DNA of 64,000 nt, from contig JAVBWO010000022.1 in NCBI GenBank assembly GCA_036677375.1, positions 62,001 to 126,000 on the forward strand, written 5' to 3'. Below the pieces are notes generated by a model. The model saw nothing but the letters and a program-made list of their open reading frames with translations, was not told where the DNA came from and ran no database searches. Below, one piece after another: positions 1 through 6,570 of the stretch. The DNA comes from JAVBWO01 sp036677375. Lineage in GTDB: Bacteria; Bacillota; Dehalobacteriia; UBA4068; UBA4997. The position numbers and the translations under genes are program-made. The stretch's first letter is position 1, and each line of letters begins with the position of its first letter.

Positions 1-980
1 CCATTGATCCGGAAACGGCGGTTTCCATGAGAAAGCTAGGCGTGATTGCCTGCGGCACGGCTTATCATGCCGGCGTCATTGGGAAATATCTCATCGAAGA
101 AATCGTTCGTATGCCTGTGTATGTGGATATCGCTTCGGAATTCCGTTATCGCAACCCCATCATTGAACCGGGGGATCTTTATATCGTTGTTAGTCAGTCC
201 GGTGAAACCGCCGACAGCATTGCGGCAATGCGCCTGGTACAGCAGCAGGGCGGCAAGGTTATCGCTATTTGCAACGTGGTGGGCAGCACCATTGCCCGGG
301 AAGCGGATGCCGTGCTTTTTACCTACGCCGGACCAGAGATCGCGGTGGCTTCCACCAAAGCCTATATGACCCAAATGATGGTGTTCTATCTCTTGGGCCT
401 GGATCTGGCAGGGAAGCGTCAGACCATGGCATCAGAACGCATCAGGGAACTGATTTTGACCATGGCGAAAATTCCCAATCAGGTACAGAAGCTCTTGGAC
501 GGCAAGGATCAAGTACAGTATTTTGCTAGCCGCGAATTTGATAGCAAACATATTTTTTATATCGGCCGGGGCATGGATTATGCCTTGACTATGGAAGCCG
601 CTTTAAAAATGAAGGAGATTTCCTATATTCATTCCGAGGCCTATGCCGCCGGGGAACTGAAGCACGGTACGATTGCTTTGATTGAGGACGGCACCTTAGT
701 GGTGGCGCTGGCTAACCAGCATAGCCTCCTGGAAAAAATGGCCAGCAACATTAAAGAGGTTGTGGTAAGGGGAGCCAAAGTCCTGGCTGTGACCAACGGA
801 CACTCGGAGATTATCTCCTGCGAATCCGATTCGGTATGGGAACTGCCGGAAACAGATTGTTTCCTGGCACCTTTTTTAGCCATTGTGCCCATGCAGCTTT
901 TGGCGTACTATATGGCAGTGCAGCGGGGCTGTGATGTAGATAAGCCCAGAAACCTGGCGAAAAGCGTGACGGTGGAATAA
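1..980 (+). CDS. glmS: Glutamine-fructose-6-phosphate aminotransferase, C-terminal part (5' truncated by window edge)
   Basis: This is the 3' end of the enzyme that makes glucosamine-6-phosphate from fructose-6-phosphate and glutamine, the first step towards UDP-GlcNAc and peptidoglycan. The frame is already open at base 3, ahead of the first ATG at 27, so the gene starts left of the window and the ATG is internal. About 325 residues are visible, covering both SIS sugar-isomerase domains. Diagnostic motifs are VIACGTAYHAG, VSQSGETADS, ASTKAYMTQ, the EISYIHSEAYAAGELKHG block and the C-terminus DVDKPRNLAKSVTVE, all typical of GlmS. The N-terminal glutaminase domain is outside the window. The next gene begins 3 bases after the stop, so the two are co-transcribed and share the terminator at 1560. 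Confidence 0.96.
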   Translation, partial: IDPETAVSMRKLGVIACGTAYHAGVIGKYLIEEIVRMPVYVDIASEFRYRNPIIEPGDLYIVVSQSGETADSIAAMRLVQQQGGKVIAICNVVGSTIAREADAVLFTYAGPEIAVASTKAYMTQMMVFYLLGLDLAGKRQTMASERIRELILTMAKIPNQVQKLLDGKDQVQYFASREFDSKHIFYIGRGMDYALTMEAALKMKEISYIHSEAYAAGELKHGTIALIEDGTLVVALANQHSLLEKMASNIKEVVVRGAKVLAVTNGHSEIISCESDSVWELPETDCFLAPFLAIVPMQLLAYYMAVQRGCDVDKPRNLAKSVTVE

Positions 981-983
981 AAG

Positions 984-1469
984 ATGTCGGTGGAAACAGT
1001 AAGAGAATACTTCAAACAATGGGGTAGGGCAGGGGATATCTTGGAATTTCCCGTTTCCAGCGCTACCGTGGAACTGGCGGCCCAGGCACTGCATGTGGCT
1101 CCCGCACGCATTGCCAAGACCTTGTCTTTTCAGGGCAGGGAAGGCTGTATTTTGATCATCACCGCGGGAGACGCCCGCGTCGACAGCCGTAAATTTAAAG
1201 ATTGCTTTGCTTTAAAAGCCAAAATGCTGGCGCCGAAAGAAGTGCTGGAGCAAACCGGCCATGCTGTCGGCGGCGTCTGCCCTTTTGCCTTAAAGGATAG
1301 TTACACGCAAGTGTATATGGATATTTCTCTGCGGCGTTTTGAAACGGTATTTCCTGCCTGCGGCAGCAGCAATTCTGCCATTGAGCTGGACTGTGAAGAG
1401 CTTTTCCGCTATTCCCAGAGCTTAGCCTGGGTGGACGTCTGCAAGGACTGGCAGGCGGCGGCATCGTAG
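984..1469 (+). CDS. YbaK/EbsC-family aminoacyl-tRNA editing domain protein
   Basis: A 161-residue protein of the YbaK/ProX editing family, which hydrolyses mischarged tRNAs such as Cys-tRNA(Pro) in the cytoplasm. The family core is visible: the N-terminal segment ending ARIAKTLSFQ, the strand CILIITAGDARVDSRKFK, the glycine segment GHAVGGVCPFALK and the C-terminal YMDISLRRFETVFPACGS. It has the full length of a stand-alone domain. The ATG lies 3 bases after the glmS stop, so translation is probably coupled. The exact tRNA specificity cannot be read from the sequence. No functional link to glmS is known to me; the pairing looks like simple operon sharing. Confidence 0.88.
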   Translation: MSVETVREYFKQWGRAGDILEFPVSSATVELAAQALHVAPARIAKTLSFQGREGCILIITAGDARVDSRKFKDCFALKAKMLAPKEVLEQTGHAVGGVCPFALKDSYTQVYMDISLRRFETVFPACGSSNSAIELDCEELFRYSQSLAWVDVCKDWQAAAS

Positions 1470-1559
1470 AGGGGTTGTCCGAAGTTGGCGCTACAGGAAA
1501 GGCAAAAGCAAAGATAACAGAAACGCAATGCCGGGAATAAGGATTTTTTCATACGCTAA

Positions 1560-1593
1560 GGCCGTCTGTTTACAGACGGCCTTTCTTCTTTTA
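1560..1593 (+). terminator. Intrinsic terminator of the glmS-ybaK unit
   Basis: A perfect 9-bp stem GGCCGTCTG (1560-1568) and CAGACGGCC (1573-1581) with loop TTTA, followed by a T-rich tract TTTCTTCTTTT. It lies 90 bases after the editing-domain gene. Confidence 0.88.
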
Positions 1594-1762
1594 TAAAAGA
1601 GTATAAAGACTCCTTTAGGGGTTAGTCGGTAATAAAAATACCCCTTCAAGGGCTGCAAAAGAGACAACGACATGGGCTTAAACGAAGAGAAAGCCAGCGC
1701 CTTGAGACACAGGTTATCAAAAAAGACTTATAGGCTTAGTGCAAACCACTCGTTTGTTGAAG

Positions 1763-2094
1763 TGGTCAATAGAAAGTAGACAGAAAAAACAATAAGCATT
1801 AACCGTTCAGATGAAACTGGACAGGGGATTTATATGTAATTTGGCAACAGGTCTTTGTAAATTGAAATACTCAACAGCCTGCCGAATGACAGCAAAAATA
1901 TCATTAGATTGCTTGAAATAAAAATCCAAGTTAATTCTTCTTTAAACCGGCCAAGGAAACTCTCAATCACAGCATTATCATGCGGTGTTCTGGCACAAGA
2001 CATACTTTGCACAATACCATACTGCTTCAGCACATTTAATAAAATGATAACCCCTAAGTAAACAGTGGTTTTTCTGTCTACTTAGAGGTTGTCA
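1763..2094 (-). mobile_element. Internally deleted IS3-family insertion sequence remnant
   Basis: The piece is bounded by related inverted ends. The minus strand from 2094 reads TGACAACCTCTAAGTAGAC, and the plus strand from 1763 reads TGGTCAATAGAAAGTAGAC; both share the 15-mer AAGTAGACAGAAAAA. A third related arm, TGATAACCCCTAAGTAAAC, sits at 2045-2065 and forms an 18/21 palindrome with 2074-2094. Between them lies a transposase fragment on the minus strand (1830-2033). At about 330 bp this is far shorter than an intact IS3 element (1.2-1.5 kb), so it cannot move by itself. The flanks 1594-1762 and 2095-2338 hold nothing else I recognise. Confidence 0.72.
1830..2033 (-). pseudogene. IS3-family transposase (OrfB, rve domain) fragment
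   Basis: The reading frame contains GIVQSMSCARTPHDNAVIES followed by FLGRFKEEL, the signature before and around the catalytic glutamate of IS3/IS150 integrases (typical form QSMSRKGTPHDNAVIESFF). The catalytic Glu of the DDE triad is kept in ViEsF. The two upstream Asp residues are missing, and the C-terminal part after KEEL no longer resembles the family. It is a dead fragment inside the IS remnant. Confidence 0.75.
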
Positions 2095-2338
2095 CTTTAA
2101 TTTGACAGGTGGTTGTGATCTATAAAGCAGGTTAAGCCTCTTAATAGTGATACGGCAATGGTTTCTGGAAGGTGGCAGAGCTTTAACTATAACGCCATTT
2201 TGTGTTTGGCCCACGGGGATTTTCGGATACGGCGATTCTTTTACCGTTGGTATTTTAGCGGATTGTTTTACCATAGGGTAAGGAAAATGGTAGAATATTT
2301 GAAATATCCGATGCTGTGATGAGGCTATATGAAATATT

Positions 2339-3820
2339 TTAGGCCCAGCCCTTGGCTTTTTCCACCGCTTTATGCCATTGAGAAAGGTAGTGTTCTCGGG
2401 TATCCTGAGGCAAGGCGGGCTGGAAACGTTGGAATTCCTTTCGTAAATCCGCCAGCTCCCGGGGGCTTTGATAGTAACCGGTACCCAAACCGGCCAGCGC
2501 CGCGGCCCCGAAGGCGGTCATTTCCAAAACGGGCGGCCGCATCACCGGGGTATCCAGAATATCCGCCTGAAACTGCATGAGAAAATCATTGGCGGCGGCT
2601 CCGCCGTCTACCTGAAGGGTCTTAAGCTTTATGTCAGCGTCCTGCTCCATGGCTTTTAGGATATCGGAAACCTGATAGGCGATGCCCTCCAGTACTGCCC
2701 GGATGATATGGTTTTTATTGCTGCTTCGGGTGATACCGCAAAGAGTGCCTCGTGCAAACATGTCCCAATGAGGCGCTCCCAGACCGCTGAAAGCGGGCAC
2801 CAAATAGATGCCGCCATTATCGGGTACGGCAAGAGCGGCCGCCTGGGAGTCGCCGGCATTGACAATGAGTCCTAAACTATCCCGCAGCCATTGCACTGCG
2901 CTGCCGGCATTGAAAATACTGCCTTCCAAAGCATAAGTGGTAACACCGTTCACATGGGCGGCAATGGTGGTTAGGAGTCCGTTTTGGCTGTTGATCGGGG
3001 CGGTGCCTGTATGCATCAGTAAAAAACAGCCGGTGCCATAAGTATTTTTGGCACAGCCTGCCTCAAAGCAGCCATGACCGAAGAGCGCCGCCTGCTGGTC
3101 ACCGGCCATGCCGGTAACGGGGATCATATCGCCGAAGAGGGTGGTTTCGCCTAAAAAACCCGAGGAAGGCAGGACCTGAGGCAGCATGGCTTCCGGGATG
3201 CGAAAGAGCCGGAGCAACTCGGTATCGTATTGGCAGGTATGAATATTGAAAAGCAAGGTGCGGGATGCATTGGTATAATCGGTGGCATGGATCTTGCCTT
3301 GGGTAAGGTGATAAAGGAGCCAGCTATCCACCGTTCCAAAAAGGATATCACCTTTTTCTGCCCGGCTACGCAGGCCCGGTATATGGTCCAAAAGCCAGGT
3401 GATCTTGGAGGCGGAAAAGTAAGCATCCGGATAAAGGCCGGTCTTTTCCCGGATCATCGGCGCGTAGCCCTGCTTCTTCAAGGCGGCGCAGTCATCCGCC
3501 GTACGGCGGCACATCCAGACGATGGCCGGGGCCACCGGCTTGCCGGTAGACTTCTCCCATAAAATGGTGGTCTCCCGCTGGTTGGTGATGCCGATGGCCG
3601 CAATGTCCGACGGGGCAGCGTTGGCGATCTCCAGCACTGCTTTGCCTACCGCCAGTTGGCTTTGCCAGATTTCTATGGCATTTTGTTCCACCCAACCTGG
3701 CTGAGGGTAATACTGGGGGAACTCCTGCTGGGCGCTGGCAACGATCTGACCTTTGCGGTCAAACAGGATGCCCCGGGAACTGGAGGTTCCCTGATCCAGT
3801 GCTAACAGGTATTGTTTCAT
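2339..3820 (-). CDS. glpK: Glycerol kinase
   Basis: A 493-residue FGGY-family kinase that phosphorylates glycerol to sn-glycerol-3-phosphate. The N-terminal phosphate-1 motif LLALDQGTSSSR, the block VTNQRETTILWEKSTGKP, the VTGMAGDQQAALFGHG segment and the C-terminal LQVDGGAAANDFLMQFQAD are glycerol kinase signatures, and the length matches the usual ~500. I chose the ATG at 3820 because AGAGAGG precedes it by 9 bases and the conserved N-terminus starts there; an in-frame upstream ATG at 3862 would add 14 unconserved residues. No glpF or glpD is adjacent, so it appears monocistronic, with a candidate promoter at 3861-3889. No convincing terminator follows the stop. Confidence 0.96.
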   Translation of the reverse strand: MKQYLLALDQGTSSSRGILFDRKGQIVASAQQEFPQYYPQPGWVEQNAIEIWQSQLAVGKAVLEIANAAPSDIAAIGITNQRETTILWEKSTGKPVAPAIVWMCRRTADDCAALKKQGYAPMIREKTGLYPDAYFSASKITWLLDHIPGLRSRAEKGDILFGTVDSWLLYHLTQGKIHATDYTNASRTLLFNIHTCQYDTELLRLFRIPEAMLPQVLPSSGFLGETTLFGDMIPVTGMAGDQQAALFGHGCFEAGCAKNTYGTGCFLLMHTGTAPINSQNGLLTTIAAHVNGVTTYALEGSIFNAGSAVQWLRDSLGLIVNAGDSQAAALAVPDNGGIYLVPAFSGLGAPHWDMFARGTLCGITRSSNKNHIIRAVLEGIAYQVSDILKAMEQDADIKLKTLQVDGGAAANDFLMQFQADILDTPVMRPPVLEMTAFGAAALAGLGTGYYQSPRELADLRKEFQRFQPALPQDTREHYLSQWHKAVEKAKGWA

Positions 3821-3860
3821 GATGTGTTGCCTCTCTTTCATAGGCTTTTTGGTATGATGC

Positions 3861-3889
3861 ATGCTATGAGCGCGTTTTCAAGATATCAA
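3861..3889 (-). promoter_or_regulatory. Candidate glpK promoter
   Basis: On the minus strand TTGATA (3889-3884), a 17-base spacer and TAGCAT (3866-3861), about 40 bases before the glpK start. A short dyad GCACAG/CTGTGC (3897-3902, 3912-3917) lies directly upstream of the -35 box and could bind a regulator. The match is moderate. Confidence 0.4.
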
Positions 3890-3974
3890 CATCATAGCAC
3901 AGATGACAAAGCTGTGCCAGGCTTATATGCGCAAGAAAGGATGAAAACTTAGCTTATTGAGGAGACAGCATTCA

Positions 3975-4172
3975 ATGGATAAAAAGCTTGAAAAAATTGA
4001 TGAGAAAGAGCAAAGGGATGATAATTTTTTGAAGAGTTGGCGGAAGAATAGGCTTGGAGTATCAGATAGAAAGAATAAACCATGCTCTGCGGTAAAAAAT
4101 CACTTGACTAATAGGGAAAAGAGTATTTCTGAATTAGGTGGATGGATGATAAGAAAGATTGGTTCTATATAA
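3975..4172 (+). CDS. Small lysine-rich hypothetical protein
   Basis: A 65-codon frame starting MDKKLEKIDEKEQRDDNFLK. Support is a ribosome binding site (GAGGAG, about 10 bases before the ATG) and a plausible terminator hairpin downstream at 4418. The product is highly charged with no membrane segment, and I recognise no family. The stretch around it is otherwise noncoding and the frame could be chance. The remaining part of 4173-4417 holds no other supported feature. Confidence 0.3.
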   Translation: MDKKLEKIDEKEQRDDNFLKSWRKNRLGVSDRKNKPCSAVKNHLTNREKSISELGGWMIRKIGSI

Positions 4173-4417
4173 CAATGAGAATTTTGTTGAAACATGTCGG
4201 CAATAGGGGCAAAAATAAAGCAAATATGCCGTGGCAAGGTTGCGGTAGCCATTAGGAAAGTGACTAAGCGCTGTTGTGTCGGTGAAACAGGAAAGAAGTA
4301 GAACCGGTACTGGGGAGAGGGAAGAAAAATTAGGATGCATCTTGTTTATTTTAAGGGGATAGCTGCCTTTTTTGCCTTTAGAGAGGCATTTTATGAGAGA
4401 GAATCGGGAAATATGAG

Positions 4418-4450
4418 AAGCTTTGCCGGCTTGGCAGGGCTTTTCTTATT
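4418..4450 (+). terminator. Candidate intrinsic terminator
   Basis: A 10-bp stem with two G-T pairs, AAGCTTTGCC (4418-4427) and GGCAGGGCTT (4433-4442), loop GGCTT, followed by TTCTTATTTT. It would end transcripts of the small ORF upstream and insulate the promoter at 4566. Confidence 0.5.
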
Positions 4451-4565
4451 TTAGCATAATTTACCAAATAAAGGGCATATTATAAAGAAGGCCGGTTGAT
4501 TTGCGCAATCCAGCATGGCATAAATTAGTAAAAAATCAAAAAAATCCTCATGTCTAACAGGCTAT

Positions 4566-4594
4566 TTGACAAGTTTTGCGAAAACGGGTACAAT
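4566..4594 (+). promoter_or_regulatory. Sigma-A type promoter of the 3D-domain gene
   Basis: A perfect -35 box TTGACA (4566-4571), exactly 17 bases, then TACAAT (4589-4594). The expected transcript start near 4601 leaves a short leader carrying AAGGAGG just before the ATG at 4625. This is the best consensus promoter in the window. Confidence 0.85.
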
Positions 4595-4624
4595 TGACGA
4601 GGCCTGAATCAAGGAGGCATCTTT

Positions 4625-5362
4625 ATGAAAAGAATTACCACAGGGTTGATCGCCTTTTTGCTGACGCTTTCCCTACCGGTGATTGCCGGACAGACTTCTT
4701 TTATGAGAAGCGATGGGGCAAGCGCTGCAATACAAGCGATCCCCGCTAATCTGGAGACGCGGCAAACCAATACCGTTTCCAGGGGCGGTGACAACCCGGC
4801 AGCGGTAGCCGCTTTAACGGCAGCACGCCAGGCGCTTTTGGCGGCAACCTCTGAAGCGGAAGAATCTCCGGTCCAGGAAACAACAGAAAAAGTTGAAACT
4901 GCTGCACCAGAAGTCACACAAGCCAGTACCAAGCAAGAGGAACCTGTAACGGCGTCCAGTGAGACGGCAACACCTGCCGCGGAAAAAACCGCGGCGGCGG
5001 AGCAGGAAGTTCAGGCAGTTGCTGCCGAAGAGGCAACATCTGCCGAGACAGTTGAAGCTACCGATGAAAAGGGAACGTCTTTGGGCAGCTTTGTGGTGAC
5101 AGCTTATAGCGATTGTGAGATTTGTCAGGGAAAATGGGTTGGTACCACCGCTACCGGGGTTGCTCCTCAAGCGGGTGTTACCATTGCCGTAGATCCCAAA
5201 GTGATTCCTTTAGGCACCAGGGTTTACATCGAAGGTGTGGGTTGGCGTATTGCCCAGGACACCGGCGGAGCCGTCAAAGGCAAACGGATCGACCTCTTTT
5301 TGGAAAGTTACCAAGCTGCCCTAAATTGGGGCCGGCAAACCAAAGAAGTTTGGAAAGAATAA
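4625..5362 (+). CDS. Secreted 3D (Asp-Asp-Asp) domain protein
   Basis: A 245-residue exported protein. Residues 1-21 form a signal peptide (KR, hydrophobic core, VIAG). Residues about 55-150 are a low-complexity Ala/Glu/Thr/Val linker. Residues about 155-245 form a 3D domain, found in resuscitation-type and lytic-transglycosylase-like cell wall proteins such as Bacillus YocH and YabE. The three name-giving aspartates are present as D190 (AVDPKVIPLGT), D212 (AQDTGG) and D223 (KRIDLF). An extra CxxC (C164, C167) sits at the domain start. It likely acts on peptidoglycan outside the cell. It has its own strong promoter (4566) and terminator (5411), so it is transcribed alone. No LysM or SH3 wall-binding module is seen, so the linker may be its only wall-spanning part. 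Confidence 0.88.
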   Translation: MKRITTGLIAFLLTLSLPVIAGQTSFMRSDGASAAIQAIPANLETRQTNTVSRGGDNPAAVAALTAARQALLAATSEAEESPVQETTEKVETAAPEVTQASTKQEEPVTASSETATPAAEKTAAAEQEVQAVAAEEATSAETVEATDEKGTSLGSFVVTAYSDCEICQGKWVGTTATGVAPQAGVTIAVDPKVIPLGTRVYIEGVGWRIAQDTGGAVKGKRIDLFLESYQAALNWGRQTKEVWKE

Positions 5363-5408
5363 GTTCCTGATACTTTGTACTCCCTAGCAACAAAAATTTA
5401 GGCCACAA

Positions 5409-5442
5409 AAAACCGCTCTCAAAATTTGAGAGCGGTTTTTTA
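5409..5442 (+). terminator. Intrinsic terminator of the 3D-domain gene
   Basis: The stem AACCGCTCTCAAA (5411-5423) pairs with TTTGAGAGCGGTT (5425-5437) and is followed by TTTTT. The A-run before the stem makes it workable in both directions. Confidence 0.88.
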
Positions 5443-5470
5443 TATTATGACTTCAGTCCGTTGAGCACGC
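5443..5470. repeat. Post-terminator repeat, copy A
   Basis: A 28-base motif beginning TATTATGACTTCAGTCCG that directly follows the terminator T-run. It matches copies at 26837-26864 and 42764-42791 at 22 of 28 positions each. The motif continues loosely into AATCATGG (5482-5489), as it does in copy C (42800 region). The rest of 5471-5639 shows nothing further. Confidence 0.6.
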
Positions 5471-5639
5471 GCAGTGTACGGAATCATGGGTTATCGGCAG
5501 GCAGGTTTAATTTTTTAGCTATCAGCGCATGATTAGGTTGATCAGGTTGTGGCGTAAAAAGTGCCGGAAACTCCGTTAAGAAGCAGGGAGAATAATGAAA
5601 AGGAGCCGGTGGTTGCGTAAAGATCTTGTACGGGATATT

Positions 5640-5675
5640 GGAAAAAGCCTTCTGCTACTGCAGGCGGCCTTTTCC
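5640..5675 (-). terminator. Candidate terminator of the A2M-Memo unit
   Basis: GGAAAAAGCC (5640 region) and GGCCTTTTCC pair at 9 of 10 positions, with an inner TGC/GCA step. Read on the minus strand, the hairpin ends in GGCTTTTTCC. It lies directly after the Memo stop at 5677. Confidence 0.5.
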
Positions 5676-5676
5676 G

Positions 5677-6570
5677 TTATTGGGTCAGGACATATAGATG
5701 GTAACTGTAAGCCAGATATTCCTTGGGCGGCTGATCCCTCTGAATCATGGTGTCTAAAAGGGTCAGGGTGCTGCCTGTCATCGCTTTTTGGTAAGCCAGC
5801 AAGGTCAGAAACGTTTCCGGGGAGTCCAGATTTTTGCCGTCCATAACCTTCAAAGCCGACTGGTCGTTGGCATCAATTGCTGCAAGGGTCTCTTTGTCCC
5901 GGGCCAGAGTTTCCTGATAGGGTTGGTAGTGGGAAAAGTCGATTGAGCATAAAAGCAAGAGGCTTTTTCTCGCTGCCATTTGCGATAGGCAGTTGCTTAA
6001 TTCCTGGATCTGCGCCAGATTAGCGCCCCGGCTCAAAAGAATGGTGACCACCTTGGCCTGAGGGAAAAAATAATGCACATAAGGTACTAAGGTGGCGTCC
6101 GCTTGGTCTTTTGCCAAAAGATCATTGTCCACATGTGCGCCCAAGTTACGGGATTTCAGGAGAGCTTCAACGGCTTTATCATCTGTGCCCGCTATGCCAA
6201 AAGGCGTCCGCCAGCCTAAATTAGCCAGGGAGACTGGGCTGCCTTTTCCCGTATGGTTGGGGCCTAAGATCACTATGGTGTCATAAGCCTCCCCTTGGGC
6301 TTGAGCTGCTTTCAGCAGGGATGTGGTGAAGGTCATTGCTGCGGGATAGTGGGGGGAAACCCCTGCCAGAAGCTTCCCCGGCATTTCATATTCCGTTGCC
6401 TGTTGAAGATTTCTTTCAAACACGGTCTGATCATAGAAATTGCAGGGAAGGGTGGCCATTTGCGTAGCTTCCGTGTCTTCCCGGGGATCTGCCATCTTAC
6501 CGCAGCCTGTCGCAAGGGAAAAAAGGAAAAGCATTAATATCAGGCTTGCAATGGTTTTTACGGTTTTCAT
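5677..6570 (-). CDS. Exported Memo-family (AmmeMemoRadiSam protein B-like) lipoprotein
   Basis: A 297-residue protein. Residues 1-23 are a lipoprotein signal with lipobox LATGC (lipid-modified C23), so it should be anchored outside the membrane. Residues about 60-297 have the Memo/LigB-like fold: VSPHYPAA (H74), ILGPNHTG (H106) and CSIDFSHY (D211, H214). The usual EHSxE segment of the family is replaced by DQADAT (155-160), and the Cys-Gly motif near the C-terminus of cytoplasmic Memo proteins is not evident, so its metal site is probably changed. Its ATG overlaps the stop of the alpha-2-macroglobulin-like gene as ATGA, a sign of translational coupling and of joint function. No AMMECR1 or radical SAM partner is nearby. 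Its biochemical role is unknown. Confidence 0.85.
   Translation of the reverse strand: MKTVKTIASLILMLFLFSLATGCGKMADPREDTEATQMATLPCNFYDQTVFERNLQQATEYEMPGKLLAGVSPHYPAAMTFTTSLLKAAQAQGEAYDTIVILGPNHTGKGSPVSLANLGWRTPFGIAGTDDKAVEALLKSRNLGAHVDNDLLAKDQADATLVPYVHYFFPQAKVVTILLSRGANLAQIQELSNCLSQMAARKSLLLLCSIDFSHYQPYQETLARDKETLAAIDANDQSALKVMDGKNLDSPETFLTLLAYQKAMTGSTLTLLDTMIQRDQPPKEYLAYSYHLYVLTQ

Noticed and set aside
2092..2274. 60-aa minus-strand ORF next to the IS remnant
   Set aside because: No recognisable transposase or other motif; it crosses into the inverted repeat of the element.
5595..5846. Plus-strand ORF starting MKRSRWLRKD with a GGGAG upstream
   Set aside because: It runs antisense into the Memo gene and through its terminator hairpin; the protein has no family resemblance.
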